Assembly (NCBI GenBank): GCA_035495615.1
Contig: DATJFP010000034.1
Location: forward strand, 1 to 43,835
Direction of reading: 5' to 3'
From: Verrucomicrobiia bacterium
GTDB taxonomy: Bacteria > Omnitrophota > Omnitrophia > Omnitrophales > Aquincolibacteriaceae
Length of the DNA: 43,835 nucleotides
A model generated the notes under the pieces. The model was given only the letters and a program-made list of their open reading frames with translations, was not told where the DNA came from and did not search any database. Positions 28,003-35,631 of the stretch are shown here, in pieces (the first letter of the stretch is position 1; the number at the start of each line of letters is the position of its first letter). A program made the position numbers and the translations under genes.

Positions 28003-28022
28003 GAACGAGAAGGAGAATTACC

Positions 28023-28646
28023 GTGATCAGTCTTTATTATGCCCCGCCTTCCATTTTCGGCCGGAAGGTCCTTGCGGTTCTGGAAGAAAAAGGCCTCGAC
28101 TACGAGATCAAGCCCATGAGCTTTGCCGAACGCGACATGGACAAGCCCGATTACCTGCGCCTGAATCCGAACGGCGAAGTGCCTACGCTGGTCGACGAAA
28201 ACTTTGCGGTCTATGAATCCACCGCCATCATCGAGTACCTCAACGACGAATATCCGGAACCGCCTCTCCTGCCTGAAGATTCCGAAGGCCGCGCCCGGGT
28301 CCGCATGATCGAAGATTATTGCGACCTTCACCTCTTCAAGGAAATCGTCCGCTGCGTCCTCAAAAAACTCGTCGCCAAGGAAGAGATTACCGAGGAAGAC
28401 CAGAAGGCTTTGCGGGAAAAGATCAAGAGGATCGAGAGCTATCTGGGTCCCCAGGATTTTCTCGCGGGCACGTTCTCGTTCGCGGATTGCGCCTTCATGG
28501 CCGCGGCCGCGAGCCTGGAAGCCCTCGGCGTCCTGGATACGGTCTGCACTTCCGGTCCGCTCAAGCGCTACATCGACCGCCTGAAGCAGCGCAAAGGCTG
28601 GAAGGGCGCGAGCCTCCTCACGATCGAGACCTCGGTTAATTCCTAA
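28023..28646 (+). CDS. Glutathione S-transferase-like protein
   Basis: 207 residues from a GTG at 28023, chosen because AAGGAG stands seven bases upstream; an ATG-like extension to 27996 would run through that site. The thioredoxin-fold N-domain is recognised from SLYYAPPSIFGRKVLAVLEEKGLDYE, then NPNGEVPTLVDE and YESTAIIEYLNDEYP, the glutathione-site motifs. The helical C-domain follows (FADCAFMAAAASLEALG is the usual D-containing helix). The substrate is unknown; many bacterial members act as detoxifying or stringent-starvation-type proteins. It is a lone plus-strand gene with its own promoter, converging on the response regulator with five bases between stops. Confidence 0.88.
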   Translation: MISLYYAPPSIFGRKVLAVLEEKGLDYEIKPMSFAERDMDKPDYLRLNPNGEVPTLVDENFAVYESTAIIEYLNDEYPEPPLLPEDSEGRARVRMIEDYCDLHLFKEIVRCVLKKLVAKEEITEEDQKALREKIKRIESYLGPQDFLAGTFSFADCAFMAAAASLEALGVLDTVCTSGPLKRYIDRLKQRKGWKGASLLTIETSVNS

Positions 28647-28651
28647 GGCCT

Positions 28652-29092
28652 CTAGTCCCTCTCGCTCGGGAGATGATTTTCGGACGCGCCGTTTAAAAGC
28701 GCCGCGACTTTCCGGAGGAGCTGGTCCACGTGAAACGGCTTTACGATGTAATCCGTGCAGCCGTCTTCGAAGGCCTCTTCCACCCACGTTTCCCGCAAAC
28801 CTGAGACCATGAGGACGGGCACTTTACGCATCTCGTCGACGCCGGATTCTTTTTCCTTCCGCCGGATCTGGCGAAGCAGCTCCAGCCCGTCCATCCCCCG
28901 CATGATGATGTCGAGGATCACAAGGTCGTAAGGCTGCCGCTGCAGCGAGGCCATGTAAGCTTTCAGGGCATGCTGGCTGTCCTGAAATGCGTCCATTTCA
29001 TAGCCTTCCTCTTCAAGGAATTCGCGGAGCGTCTGCGTGATGAGGGCTTCGTCATCGACGACCAGCAGCTTTTTGCCTTTGCCCGGCCTCAT
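28652..29092 (-). CDS. Receiver-only response regulator
   Basis: 146 residues, a single CheY-like receiver domain with no output domain. Acidic pair D13-D14, phosphoacceptor D61 (LVILDI), switch S97 and K118 (IVKPF) are all present, so it should be phosphorylated. No histidine kinase is nearby. Its ATG overlaps the stop of the membrane-anchored MORN gene (ATGA), so it is translated with the MORN cluster, which suggests, without proving, a shared task. Confidence 0.9.
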   Translation of the reverse strand: MRPGKGKKLLVVDDEALITQTLREFLEEEGYEMDAFQDSQHALKAYMASLQRQPYDLVILDIIMRGMDGLELLRQIRRKEKESGVDEMRKVPVLMVSGLRETWVEEAFEDGCTDYIVKPFHVDQLLRKVAALLNGASENHLPSERD

Positions 29093-29466
29093 TTCGCCGC
29101 CGTCTGGGAGATCATGTTGCCGCCCGTGTCGAATTCCTTGCGGTTCACCCGCTTGCCGGCCGAGTATTCATCTTCGAACTTAAGATTGCCGTCCGGCGAA
29201 TACTGCTTGGCAAGCCCTTCCCGGCTGCCTTCGCGGAACGTCCATTCCGACTTGATCTTCCCGTCCCCGTAATAAATCTTCGTGAGGCCGTTCAGCTGGC
29301 CGTTGCGGTACGACCGCTCCGCCACCAGCTTGCCGAAGAAATACTGCTTTTCCATTTCACCATCCAGATGCTGTTCCTTTTCGACCGTGAAATTGAGAGA
29401 AAAGAAAATCAGCCCGACGGCAACGAGGCCGAGGACGCTCAGGATCGGAACGAAGAATTTTTTCAT
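29089..29466 (-). CDS. Membrane-anchored MORN-repeat protein
   Basis: 125 residues. The N-terminal hydrophobic segment (about 5-25, VPILSVLGLVAVGLIFFSL) has no clear cleavage site and probably acts as an anchor. About three MORN_2-type repeats follow, such as RSYRNGQLNGLTKIYYGDGK and SEWTFREGSREGLAKQYS. It is coupled to the response regulator by a four-base overlap, and 29 bases separate it from the small membrane protein upstream. Confidence 0.75.
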   Translation of the reverse strand: MKKFFVPILSVLGLVAVGLIFFSLNFTVEKEQHLDGEMEKQYFFGKLVAERSYRNGQLNGLTKIYYGDGKIKSEWTFREGSREGLAKQYSPDGNLKFEDEYSAGKRVNRKEFDTGGNMISQTAAK

Positions 29467-29495
29467 GACTGCCTCCGGATCTCTATCGTTTATCG

Positions 29496-29672
29496 CTAAC
29501 GCATCTTGGTCCCGACGAGCGTGGCCACCATCGCCAGCGCGACTTCCCCGCCGAACTGGACCTTCCAGTCGATGCCGGTCAGCCGCGCGAGCCAGGCCCC
29601 GTCCTGGAAAAGCTGGGTGAAAAAAGCCGAGGTCAACAGGACGGTCGTGATGCCGAACATCCAGCGCTTCAC
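29496..29672 (-). CDS. 58-residue protein with two hydrophobic segments
   Basis: Reading from the GTG at 29672 gives (M)KRWMFGITTVLLTSAFF onward to TLVGTKMR, 58 residues, then TAG. Two hydrophobic stretches (about 5-20 and 40-54) flank a polar middle with three Trp, so a small hairpin membrane protein is plausible. The GTG overlaps the stop of the upstream MORN gene as GTGA, the same coupling used elsewhere in the window, and the frame ends 29 bases before the next gene. This fills a gap that would otherwise be empty. No family is recognised. Confidence 0.55.
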   Translation of the reverse strand: MKRWMFGITTVLLTSAFFTQLFQDGAWLARLTGIDWKVQFGGEVALAMVATLVGTKMR

Positions 29673-30520
29673 TTGGCCTTGCCTTTGCCGTGCGCGCCGC
29701 CGTAAAGCGGCGCCGACGGCTTGAAATCCTCTTCCGTTTCCCCGCCGTTCAAGGCCTTCAAAACGCTTTCCTCGTCCTCGGCATGCTCGCCTGCGGGCGA
29801 AGCCCCTTTGTCGAACAGGACCTCGCGGCTCAGCCCGCCGTTTTCCTGGAATTGCTGCTGGACGCCTTGGCGGACGCCCTCCGAGTACGGCGTCACGGCC
29901 TGCATGCGCCCGTTTTCGTAATAACTTTTACACGGCCCCTGTTTGGCGTCATTGACGTACTCGCATTCCTCTTTCAGGCTTCCGCTCTCATAGAAATTCT
30001 TCACCTTGCCGGCCAACCTGCCGTCGCGGATATGCGCGAGCGTCTTCAGCTTGCCGTTCGGGTAATAGAGCTTGCCCTCGCCCTGGGCGAGCCCCTTCTC
30101 GAAGTAGACTTCTTTTTCCGGCGCGCCGTCCTCGTAATAGCCTTCGGTCAGGCCTTCGAGCATGCCGTCCTTATAGCGGGTGCGGTTTCTAAGCTTGCCG
30201 GATTCGTAATAAGTTTCCTGGATGCCGTCTTCGGTGCCCAGCCGGAACTGCCCCACGCCTTTCAATTTTCCGCTGGAATAATAAACCAGGACCACACCGT
30301 CGAGTTTCCCCTTGCGGTAAGGCTCCTCGCGTTCGAGAAAGCCATCCGGAGAATACATCCGCGTCACGCCGTGAAGGGCGCCGCTCAAATACGAGGCCTC
30401 GAAACGCAGCGTACCGTCGGCGTAATAGTCTTTCCTGATTTCAACCGCGGCTTCCGAGCGCGGCGGGGCTCCGGCGGCCAGCACGGCAAGACATATAAAG
30501 AAGAAGCTGTTTTTATGCAT
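29669..30520 (-). CDS. Exported MORN-repeat protein (about nine repeats)
   Basis: 283 residues. Signal peptide with probable cleavage near residue 24 (RSEA/AVE). About nine tandem MORN_2-like repeats of 22-23 residues follow, for example RKDYYADGTLRFEASYLSG, KNFYESGSLKEECEYVND and KSYYENGRMQAVTPYSEG. The last 50 residues are polar and end in GKGKAK. It is probably periplasmic or surface-exposed, because it has no second membrane segment. Its stop overlaps the start of the 58-residue gene. The function is unknown; extended beta structures of this kind often bind partners. Confidence 0.78.
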   Translation of the reverse strand: MHKNSFFFICLAVLAAGAPPRSEAAVEIRKDYYADGTLRFEASYLSGALHGVTRMYSPDGFLEREEPYRKGKLDGVVLVYYSSGKLKGVGQFRLGTEDGIQETYYESGKLRNRTRYKDGMLEGLTEGYYEDGAPEKEVYFEKGLAQGEGKLYYPNGKLKTLAHIRDGRLAGKVKNFYESGSLKEECEYVNDAKQGPCKSYYENGRMQAVTPYSEGVRQGVQQQFQENGGLSREVLFDKGASPAGEHAEDEESVLKALNGGETEEDFKPSAPLYGGAHGKGKAK

Positions 30521-30570
30521 GAAGGCAGGCTTTCCATTCTTTCTGCGGACGGTGTTGCTCTTGGTATCGA

Positions 30571-31041
30571 TTATACCCCATGCGCGGCATCCGCCGCGGA
30601 CGGCTCCGGCCCGATCTCTTCGCAGACGTCCACGCAGCCGTCGGGGCCGTACTTCCAGCGGTTGGCGGGTTTACCCTCGATATGATTTTGGACTTCGATC
30701 AGGTGTCCGTCTTCGGAAAAGAACTTGGCAGGGCCGACGGGTTTGTTATTTTCGAGGTGGACGATGCGGCGCGGGCTTCCGGTTTCGTAAAAGGTCCAGG
30801 AAAAGCCCTGAAGACGGTTTTTCCGGTAATTCATGAGGGCACCGAGCGCGCCGCTTTCATAATACCATTTGACCGTGCCTTCCAGCTGCCCGTTCGAATA
30901 AGGGAACTCCCCTTTCAAGGCCCCGCTTTCATAATAAAGCTTGGCGTCGCGCGGCATCTCGGCCGCGGCCGCCGCGGCAGATACGGGTGCCATCCCGCAA
31001 AGCAGCAGAAGAACCGCCAGAAAACGTGTTTTTTCTCCCAT
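30571..31041 (-). CDS. Exported MORN-repeat protein (short)
   Basis: 156 residues from the ATG at 31041. Signal peptide (RFLAVLLLLCGMAPVSAAA) with likely cleavage in the Ala run. About four repeats follow (KLYYESGALKGEFPYSNGQ, KWYYESGALGALMNYRKNR, WTFYETGSPRRIVHLENN). The C-terminus contains a CVDVC pair that could form a disulfide. A TTG eight codons upstream is in frame but has no ribosome site. It is first of the MORN group; 50 bases separate it from the longer paralogue. Confidence 0.72.
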   Translation of the reverse strand: MGEKTRFLAVLLLLCGMAPVSAAAAAAEMPRDAKLYYESGALKGEFPYSNGQLEGTVKWYYESGALGALMNYRKNRLQGFSWTFYETGSPRRIVHLENNKPVGPAKFFSEDGHLIEVQNHIEGKPANRWKYGPDGCVDVCEEIGPEPSAADAAHGV

Positions 31042-31145
31042 GCTCGTCTTTCCCGGGAAAGGCAAGTGCTGTTGGAGAACCGGTACGTAGAAAGCTGCTT
31101 CTTATATCGGCGCTTTGGAGAGGAGATTAAGCGGAGCGCGGAAGG

Positions 31146-31592
31146 CTAGGAGATGCGGGAATAGGAAAGCCGGCGTTTGAAAAGCAGGGCGATCTGCCGG
31201 AAAAATGCCGCGATCCAGGGTCCGGTCAGGAACCAGGCCAGCACGATGCCCGTGAAATTGGCAAAAAAATCATGCGTTTCGCAGGTGCGGCAGGTCGTGA
31301 ACCATTTCTGGCACAGCTCGATCGTGGCGCCCATCAGGAGGAAGGACAGGCCGATACGGGAGTGGTAACGGCGAGGGAAGTTCAGGGTAAACCACAGCAT
31401 GAGGCTGAAGTAGGCCAGAAAATGGCAAAACGCATCGCCCGGAACCTTGCGGAGAAAAAGGGTCTTTTTGAAATCCTGAGTAACGGCATTCAGCAAAGCC
31501 GGAATCTCCGGCATAAAGGAAAGAAGCACTACGGCTCCGATGCCTAAAATCCCAACTCCGAACACCATCCACTTTTGTCTTGTCGTGAACAT
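31146..31592 (-). CDS. VanZ-like membrane protein
   Basis: 148 residues with about four membrane helices (near 9-26, 55-71, 80-92 and 110-131). The pattern DAFCHFLAYFSLMLWFTL, then SFLLMGATIELCQKWF and THDFFANFTGIVLAWFL, matches the VanZ family, where a conserved D/H and E-Q/D-F-x-N-x-x-G occur. VanZ relatives are linked to glycopeptide tolerance and to other envelope roles, so the cellular role here is open. The ATG at 31592 was chosen because AAGGG lies six bases upstream; a TTG further upstream overlaps that site. 104 bases separate it from the MORN cluster. Confidence 0.75.
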   Translation of the reverse strand: MFTTRQKWMVFGVGILGIGAVVLLSFMPEIPALLNAVTQDFKKTLFLRKVPGDAFCHFLAYFSLMLWFTLNFPRRYHSRIGLSFLLMGATIELCQKWFTTCRTCETHDFFANFTGIVLAWFLTGPWIAAFFRQIALLFKRRLSYSRIS

Positions 31593-31754
31593 TTGATCCC
31601 TTTCTTGCAAGTCCGCCGGTAAAAAGTTAAGATGATACGCGATTTCCGCCGAATTACCAGAGCATTTTGGATGCCAGACATAAACGCGCGGGGCTTTGAC
31701 GGGGCTTGGAGGATGCTGCTAGAGAATACTAAAAATATTTAGCGGCTTACTGGA

Positions 31755-32159
31755 ATGGACAAAGACAAAATTCGGCTCTTACAGTTTTTCATCTGTAAGG
31801 AATTTACGACAGCCCGGCAGGACAGTTATTTAGCGGAAAACATTCTCGGGAACCTCTACGTTCCCGCCTTCCCCTATCATTTCGAAAAGCTCTACGCCGT
31901 CACGTGTTGGCGCAAGGACCAGAAGTTCCACAAGGAAGTCATCGAATACGAAACCGAGTACGGCGCCAAGGCCCGAAGCGCCCACATGGACATCGAGCCC
32001 ATCACCAACAGCGTCCTCTTCCGCTGGCACAAGCACCGCTTTCCCGCCAATTTTGTCATCGAAAAGCCCACACACTTGACGGTCCGCGTCATTCTGGACT
32101 GGGAAGTCCTGTGGGAATCTTACATCCTCATCGAAAAGACCCACGCAGGGTCAACCTGA
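31755..32159 (+). CDS. Conserved-looking cytosolic protein of unknown function
   Basis: 134 residues, no signal peptide or membrane segment. The pattern LLQFFICKEFTTARQDSYL, then NILGNLYVPAFPYHFEKLYAVTCWRK and a final VRVILDWEVLWESYILIEK, suggests a beta-sandwich of the kind found in small uncharacterised bacterial proteins. I cannot name the family. A weak promoter (TTGACG with TAGAGA) and a CTAAA/TTTAG inverted repeat lie upstream. Its stop is immediately adjacent to the stop of the minus-strand lipoprotein, with no base between. Confidence 0.65.
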   Translation: MDKDKIRLLQFFICKEFTTARQDSYLAENILGNLYVPAFPYHFEKLYAVTCWRKDQKFHKEVIEYETEYGAKARSAHMDIEPITNSVLFRWHKHRFPANFVIEKPTHLTVRVILDWEVLWESYILIEKTHAGST

Positions 32160-32372
32160 TCAAACCGGCGAGGACGGTTGGACGGACGGAGACGTCGCGG
32201 CAGCCGGAGCGGTCTCTTTGGCCGCCTTGGCCGCGGCCTGCTCTTCCAGCTTCTTGGCCCGATCCTGCTTCGCATTGGTCAGCGTGAGCGATTCAAGATC
32301 GTCCTTGGCGCATCCTCCCGCGAGAGCCGCGACGGCCAGGACCAGAACGAGCGCATTTCTTAATTTCTTCAT
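32160..32372 (-). CDS. Small lipoprotein
   Basis: 70 residues. Lipobox LAGGC places the lipidated cysteine at residue 21 after a typical KKLRNALVLVLAVA signal. The mature 50 residues are charged (Lys/Glu/Ala helix) with a Pro/Ser/Ala tail and look largely disordered. The ATG overlaps the pncB stop by four bases (ATGA), so it is co-translated with pncB, although no functional link is obvious. No family is recognised. Confidence 0.75.
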   Translation of the reverse strand: MKKLRNALVLVLAVAALAGGCAKDDLESLTLTNAKQDRAKKLEEQAAAKAAKETAPAAATSPSVQPSSPV

Positions 32373-33850
32373 AGATTCCTTTCCTTTCTGGAAATTGCTT
32401 TTTTTTCCCGGACTCCTAAGCGTCCGGCGATCAAACGTTCCTTCAACTGAAACAGCTTCTGGCTGACACCGACGCGGTAGATATGCGGGTAATAAAACCG
32501 TTTGTGTTCTTCCGGCAAAAGCGCCAGCCGCTCCTGCGCATAACGGCGGGCCTCGGCAGCGGCCGGCTTGGGCCTGACCCGTTTGCCTTTGCGGATCAAA
32601 GGCTGCAGGAGCCGCTCATGCCGCAGTCCTCTTACGGGCGTGTTCGCCAGCTGGTAAAAAGGATGCAGGATCTGAGGAACTTCCTTTTCCCCCTCGAGCA
32701 GAATCGCGTCGAGAAGAAAACTGCCTTCCTCCGAATAAAACCGCCGGACCTGCTTCAAGCCGGGTTCATTCATCTTCGTCAAGCTGTCGGAAATCTTGAT
32801 TTCGGGTTTGTCCCGGATCCGGGCCAGCTTGTAAACCATGTCCAGCGCCGGTTCATCATAAGACGTCGCGAGCTTCGTGCCCACACCGAACCCGTCGATC
32901 TTGGCGTCCTGATTCAAAAGACTTTCGATAATATACTCGTCGAGCTGCCCTGACGCAAAGATTTGAACTTTGGGGAAACCCGCGTTGTCCAGCTGCGCGC
33001 GCACGCGCTTGCTGAGATAGGCCAGGTCTCCGCTGTCGATCCTCACGCCCTTGATCTCGATGCCTTCGCGCCGCAGCACTTCCAACGCCTCCAACAAATG
33101 CGGCAGGCCGCTTTTCAGCGTGTTGTAAGTGTCGATCAAAACGACAGCCTGATCGCGGTACAGCCGGCCGAAATCAAGGAACGATTGTTTTTCGTCGCCG
33201 ACAGCCTGGATCCAGCTGTGCGCCTGCGTGCCGGAGACAGGCAGGCCGTAAGTCTTGGCCGCCAGGACATTAGACGTCGCGTGCACGCCGCCGACGTAGG
33301 CCGCGCGGGAAGCCTGGAATCCAGCCGGCCCCTGCGCGCGCCGCAGCCCGAAGTCGATGACGGTCCTGCCCCGCGCCGCGCGCACGATGCGCGAAGCCTT
33401 GGTCGCAACCAGCGAAGAAAAATGAACGAGGTTGATGAGCACGGTTTCCGCGAGCTGGCTTTCGAGCAGCGGTCCATGCACGCGCATGAGCGGTTCATGC
33501 GGAAAGACCACCTCGCCTTCCCGCACCGCCTCCACATCCAGGCGAAGGCGCATCCCTTTCAGATAGCTCAGGAACTCTTTTTTAAATCCCTGCGCCCGGA
33601 GGTATTCCAAATCCCCGGGATGGAACCGGAAATCCGAAAAATAATCCGCAGCCTCTTCGATCCCCGAGGCGATCACGAAGCCTCCCTCGAAAGGATTGTT
33701 GCGGAAGTGGAGGTCAAAGACCGCGGGCTGGAGATGGCGGCGGGTGAAGAAGTAGCCCTGGGCCATGGTGAACTGGTAGAGATCCGTGTAGAGGGGCGAA
33801 TGAGGAATCAAAACCGGGCTATCTTGACGCGTCATGACTCGTTTTTTCAT
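32369..33850 (-). CDS. pncB: Nicotinate phosphoribosyltransferase
   Basis: Makes nicotinate mononucleotide from nicotinate and PRPP in NAD salvage. It has 493 residues, the longer form. PLYTDLYQFTMAQGYF near residue 19 is the usual N-terminus, DFGLRRAQGPAGF near 166 holds the phosphorylated-histidine-class loop region, and RIDSGDLAYLSKRVR and GVGTKLATSYDEPALDMVYKL are strong family signatures. The first ATG lacks a ribosome site; a second ATG five codons later (MTRQDSP) is an alternative. Expression from the divergent region 33851-33961 is likely. Confidence 0.95.
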   Translation of the reverse strand: MKKRVMTRQDSPVLIPHSPLYTDLYQFTMAQGYFFTRRHLQPAVFDLHFRNNPFEGGFVIASGIEEAADYFSDFRFHPGDLEYLRAQGFKKEFLSYLKGMRLRLDVEAVREGEVVFPHEPLMRVHGPLLESQLAETVLINLVHFSSLVATKASRIVRAARGRTVIDFGLRRAQGPAGFQASRAAYVGGVHATSNVLAAKTYGLPVSGTQAHSWIQAVGDEKQSFLDFGRLYRDQAVVLIDTYNTLKSGLPHLLEALEVLRREGIEIKGVRIDSGDLAYLSKRVRAQLDNAGFPKVQIFASGQLDEYIIESLLNQDAKIDGFGVGTKLATSYDEPALDMVYKLARIRDKPEIKISDSLTKMNEPGLKQVRRFYSEEGSFLLDAILLEGEKEVPQILHPFYQLANTPVRGLRHERLLQPLIRKGKRVRPKPAAAEARRYAQERLALLPEEHKRFYYPHIYRVGVSQKLFQLKERLIAGRLGVREKKAISRKERNL

Positions 33851-33961
33851 TTTAGTATTTCAAAACCGGAACCGATGATTGAGGGGACCTTGTATTCCCG
33901 ATTCCGGGTGTTAGGATTTATTTTGGAACAGGGATCCTTTTCCCGGCTCCCCCTTGAGTCT

Positions 33962-34246
33962 ATGAAAAAAAACCGGGTTTTCAAGCACGCAAAAATAGGA
34001 TTCGCAATTTTGGCGCTCACCGCGCTGAGCCTGTGTTTCATTCCCAGAGCGTTCACGCAGGCGCCCTGGTCTTCCCAAGGCAGCGCCCGCGGGCCCGTGA
34101 AAGCCTGGAAAGAGGCTCAGGCTTCATCCCAGTCCCGGACCGCCGCGCAGGCAAGCGAAGACGGCTCTCTGAATTTCCGCAGCGAGAACCGGTGGCAATC
34201 CGGCGATTTGGCGGTAGAATCCGGCAGCTTCGCTCAAAAGCAGTAA
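33962..34246 (+). CDS. Small exported protein of unknown function
   Basis: 94 residues starting at the ATG at 33962. The N-terminus KKNRVFKHAKIGFAILALTA with FIPRAFTQA is a good signal peptide cleaved near residue 36. The mature part is polar, rich in Ser, Gln, Ala and Arg, with no recognised domain. The ribosome site is weak. A much longer open frame extends upstream but runs antisense to pncB and is rejected. It converges on the receiver gene, with 33 bases between stops. Confidence 0.5.
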   Translation: MKKNRVFKHAKIGFAILALTALSLCFIPRAFTQAPWSSQGSARGPVKAWKEAQASSQSRTAAQASEDGSLNFRSENRWQSGDLAVESGSFAQKQ

Positions 34247-34279
34247 CTCCTCACCTCTCCTCTTGAGCCTTCCTGAGAA

Positions 34280-34648
34280 CTACTTCGGCAGGTAATTTTC
34301 GATAAAGGCGATCAGGTTTTCGCCGCTGGTGGGCTTGGTCAGGATCGGCCGGCCGTTCAGCTTGGCCGCGCTGTCCAGAGTCTCCTGGTAAACGCCCGAG
34401 AAAAACAGGATGGGGATGTCCTTCAACTGGGGATCCTCGGAAATCTGACGGGCGACGTCATACCCCGAAATGTCCGGCATCGAGATGTCCAGAAGGATGA
34501 TGTCCGGCATGAACTTTTTGGCCGCGGGATAGCCTTCTTTGCCGCGATTGACGACTTGGACTTCATAATTGCCGGCATCCTCGAGAAAGATCTTGGTGAT
34601 GCTGGTGTAATCCATTTCGTCGTCGACCATCAGTATTTTCTTAGACAT
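34280..34648 (-). CDS. Receiver-only response regulator
   Basis: 122 residues, single CheY-like domain: acidic pair D9-D10, phosphoacceptor D54 (IILLDISMP), S84 and K105 (ILTKP). All conserved positions are present, so phosphotransfer is expected. No kinase or effector gene is adjacent. GGGAGG lies just upstream of the ATG. It is separated from thiD by 68 bases that include a possible terminator, so it is probably its own transcript. Confidence 0.9.
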   Translation of the reverse strand: MSKKILMVDDEMDYTSITKIFLEDAGNYEVQVVNRGKEGYPAAKKFMPDIILLDISMPDISGYDVARQISEDPQLKDIPILFFSGVYQETLDSAAKLNGRPILTKPTSGENLIAFIENYLPK

Positions 34649-34678
34649 AGCCCTCCCGGGGGGTCATCGAAGCATCGG

Positions 34679-34702
34679 AAAAAACAGGCCTCGCCTTGAG
34701 CC
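34679..34702 (-). terminator. Possible intrinsic terminator after thiD
   Basis: On the minus strand a 5-bp stem with one bulge (GGCTC/GAGGCC around AAGGC) is followed by TG and six T. It lies just after the thiD stop and before the receiver gene. The stem is short, so this is tentative. Confidence 0.35.
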
Positions 34703-34716
34703 CCTAAAAGTCTGCC

Positions 34717-35544
34717 CTAAAGTCCCGTTTTTGCAAAGTGATTTATCGGACCATTGCCGTGCCCGATATGGGGGGAAGAGCTCAGGGCCCGGGTCACATA
34801 GGCCTTGGCTTCCTTGACGGCCTTGTCCAGGGCCCGGCCGCGGGCCAGCAGCGCGGCAATGGCGGCGGAATAAGTACAGCCTGTGCCGTGGGAATGGGCG
34901 CTTTTGATGCGCGGGGCCCGGAAATAATGATCTTCCCCCTGCCAGTAGAGGTAATCCACGGCCTCCCCTTTGAGATGCCCGCCCTTGATCAGCACGGCCC
35001 GCGGGCCATAGCCGCTGATTTTCCGGGCCATGTCACGAAAGGATCCGGAACCTTTGCACGCCATGCCCGAAATCCGAACCGCTTCGGGCACGTTGGGCGT
35101 GACCAGGTAGGCATGAGGCAAAAGGTGTTTGATAAATGTGCGGCAGGCCGGCGGGTCCATAAGCCAGGTGCCGTTCTTGCTGACCATCACGGGATCCACC
35201 ACCAGCGGAAATAAAAACCGCGCAGCCATCTGGCCCACGGCCGCGATCACAGCCGAAGAGCCTAGGGCGCCCGTCTTGGCCGCAAGCGGCGTGATGTCGT
35301 CCAGCACGGCCTGCACCTGCTCCTTTACTTTCTGGGGAGAAAGCACGTGGACTTTGCGTACGCCCAGCGTATTCTGGATCGTGAGAAGGCTGACGGCCGC
35401 CATGCCATAGGCGCCGAACTGATGAAAGGTTTTCAGGTCCGCCTGAATGCCCGCGCCGCCCGAAGGATCGGAACCCGCGATGGTCAGCACCGGCGGGCAG
35501 GAAGACGAAAACGATTTTGATCGGCTCTTTTTCATAACGCGCAT
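34717..35544 (-). CDS. thiD: Hydroxymethylpyrimidine/phosphomethylpyrimidine kinase
   Basis: Phosphorylates HMP and HMP-phosphate in thiamine synthesis or salvage. It has 275 residues from the ATG at 35544. LTIAGSDPSGGAGIQADLKTF near residue 20 is the ThiD signature for substrate binding, VDPVMVSKNG near 118 and HGTGCTYSAAIAALLARG near 220 contain the ribokinase-fold ATP site and catalytic cysteine/aspartate region. An ATG three codons downstream is equally plausible; the frame upstream to 35607 has no ribosome site. No other thi gene is in the window. It is divergent from the helicase. Confidence 0.92.
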   Translation of the reverse strand: MRVMKKSRSKSFSSSCPPVLTIAGSDPSGGAGIQADLKTFHQFGAYGMAAVSLLTIQNTLGVRKVHVLSPQKVKEQVQAVLDDITPLAAKTGALGSSAVIAAVGQMAARFLFPLVVDPVMVSKNGTWLMDPPACRTFIKHLLPHAYLVTPNVPEAVRISGMACKGSGSFRDMARKISGYGPRAVLIKGGHLKGEAVDYLYWQGEDHYFRAPRIKSAHSHGTGCTYSAAIAALLARGRALDKAVKEAKAYVTRALSSSPHIGHGNGPINHFAKTGL

Positions 35545-35631
35545 GATTTTAACCCGAAACAAAAAACACTTCCAGGCCGTCGTCAGGCGGGTTATGATGA
35601 CTCCCATGAATTTCCAACCCGGCTTGGCATC

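Noticed and set aside
28646-28654. A terminator between the GST-like gene and the convergent response regulator
   Set aside because: Only five bases separate the stops, and no hairpin with a T-run is present.
27846-28787. A 313-codon minus-strand frame opposite the GST-like gene
   Set aside because: The plus-strand gene has promoter, ribosome site and family motifs; the opposite frame crosses both promoters and shows no domain.
32963-33961. Long upstream extension of the small exported protein at 33962
   Set aside because: It runs antisense to pncB and would bury the signal peptide; only the last 285 bases are supported.
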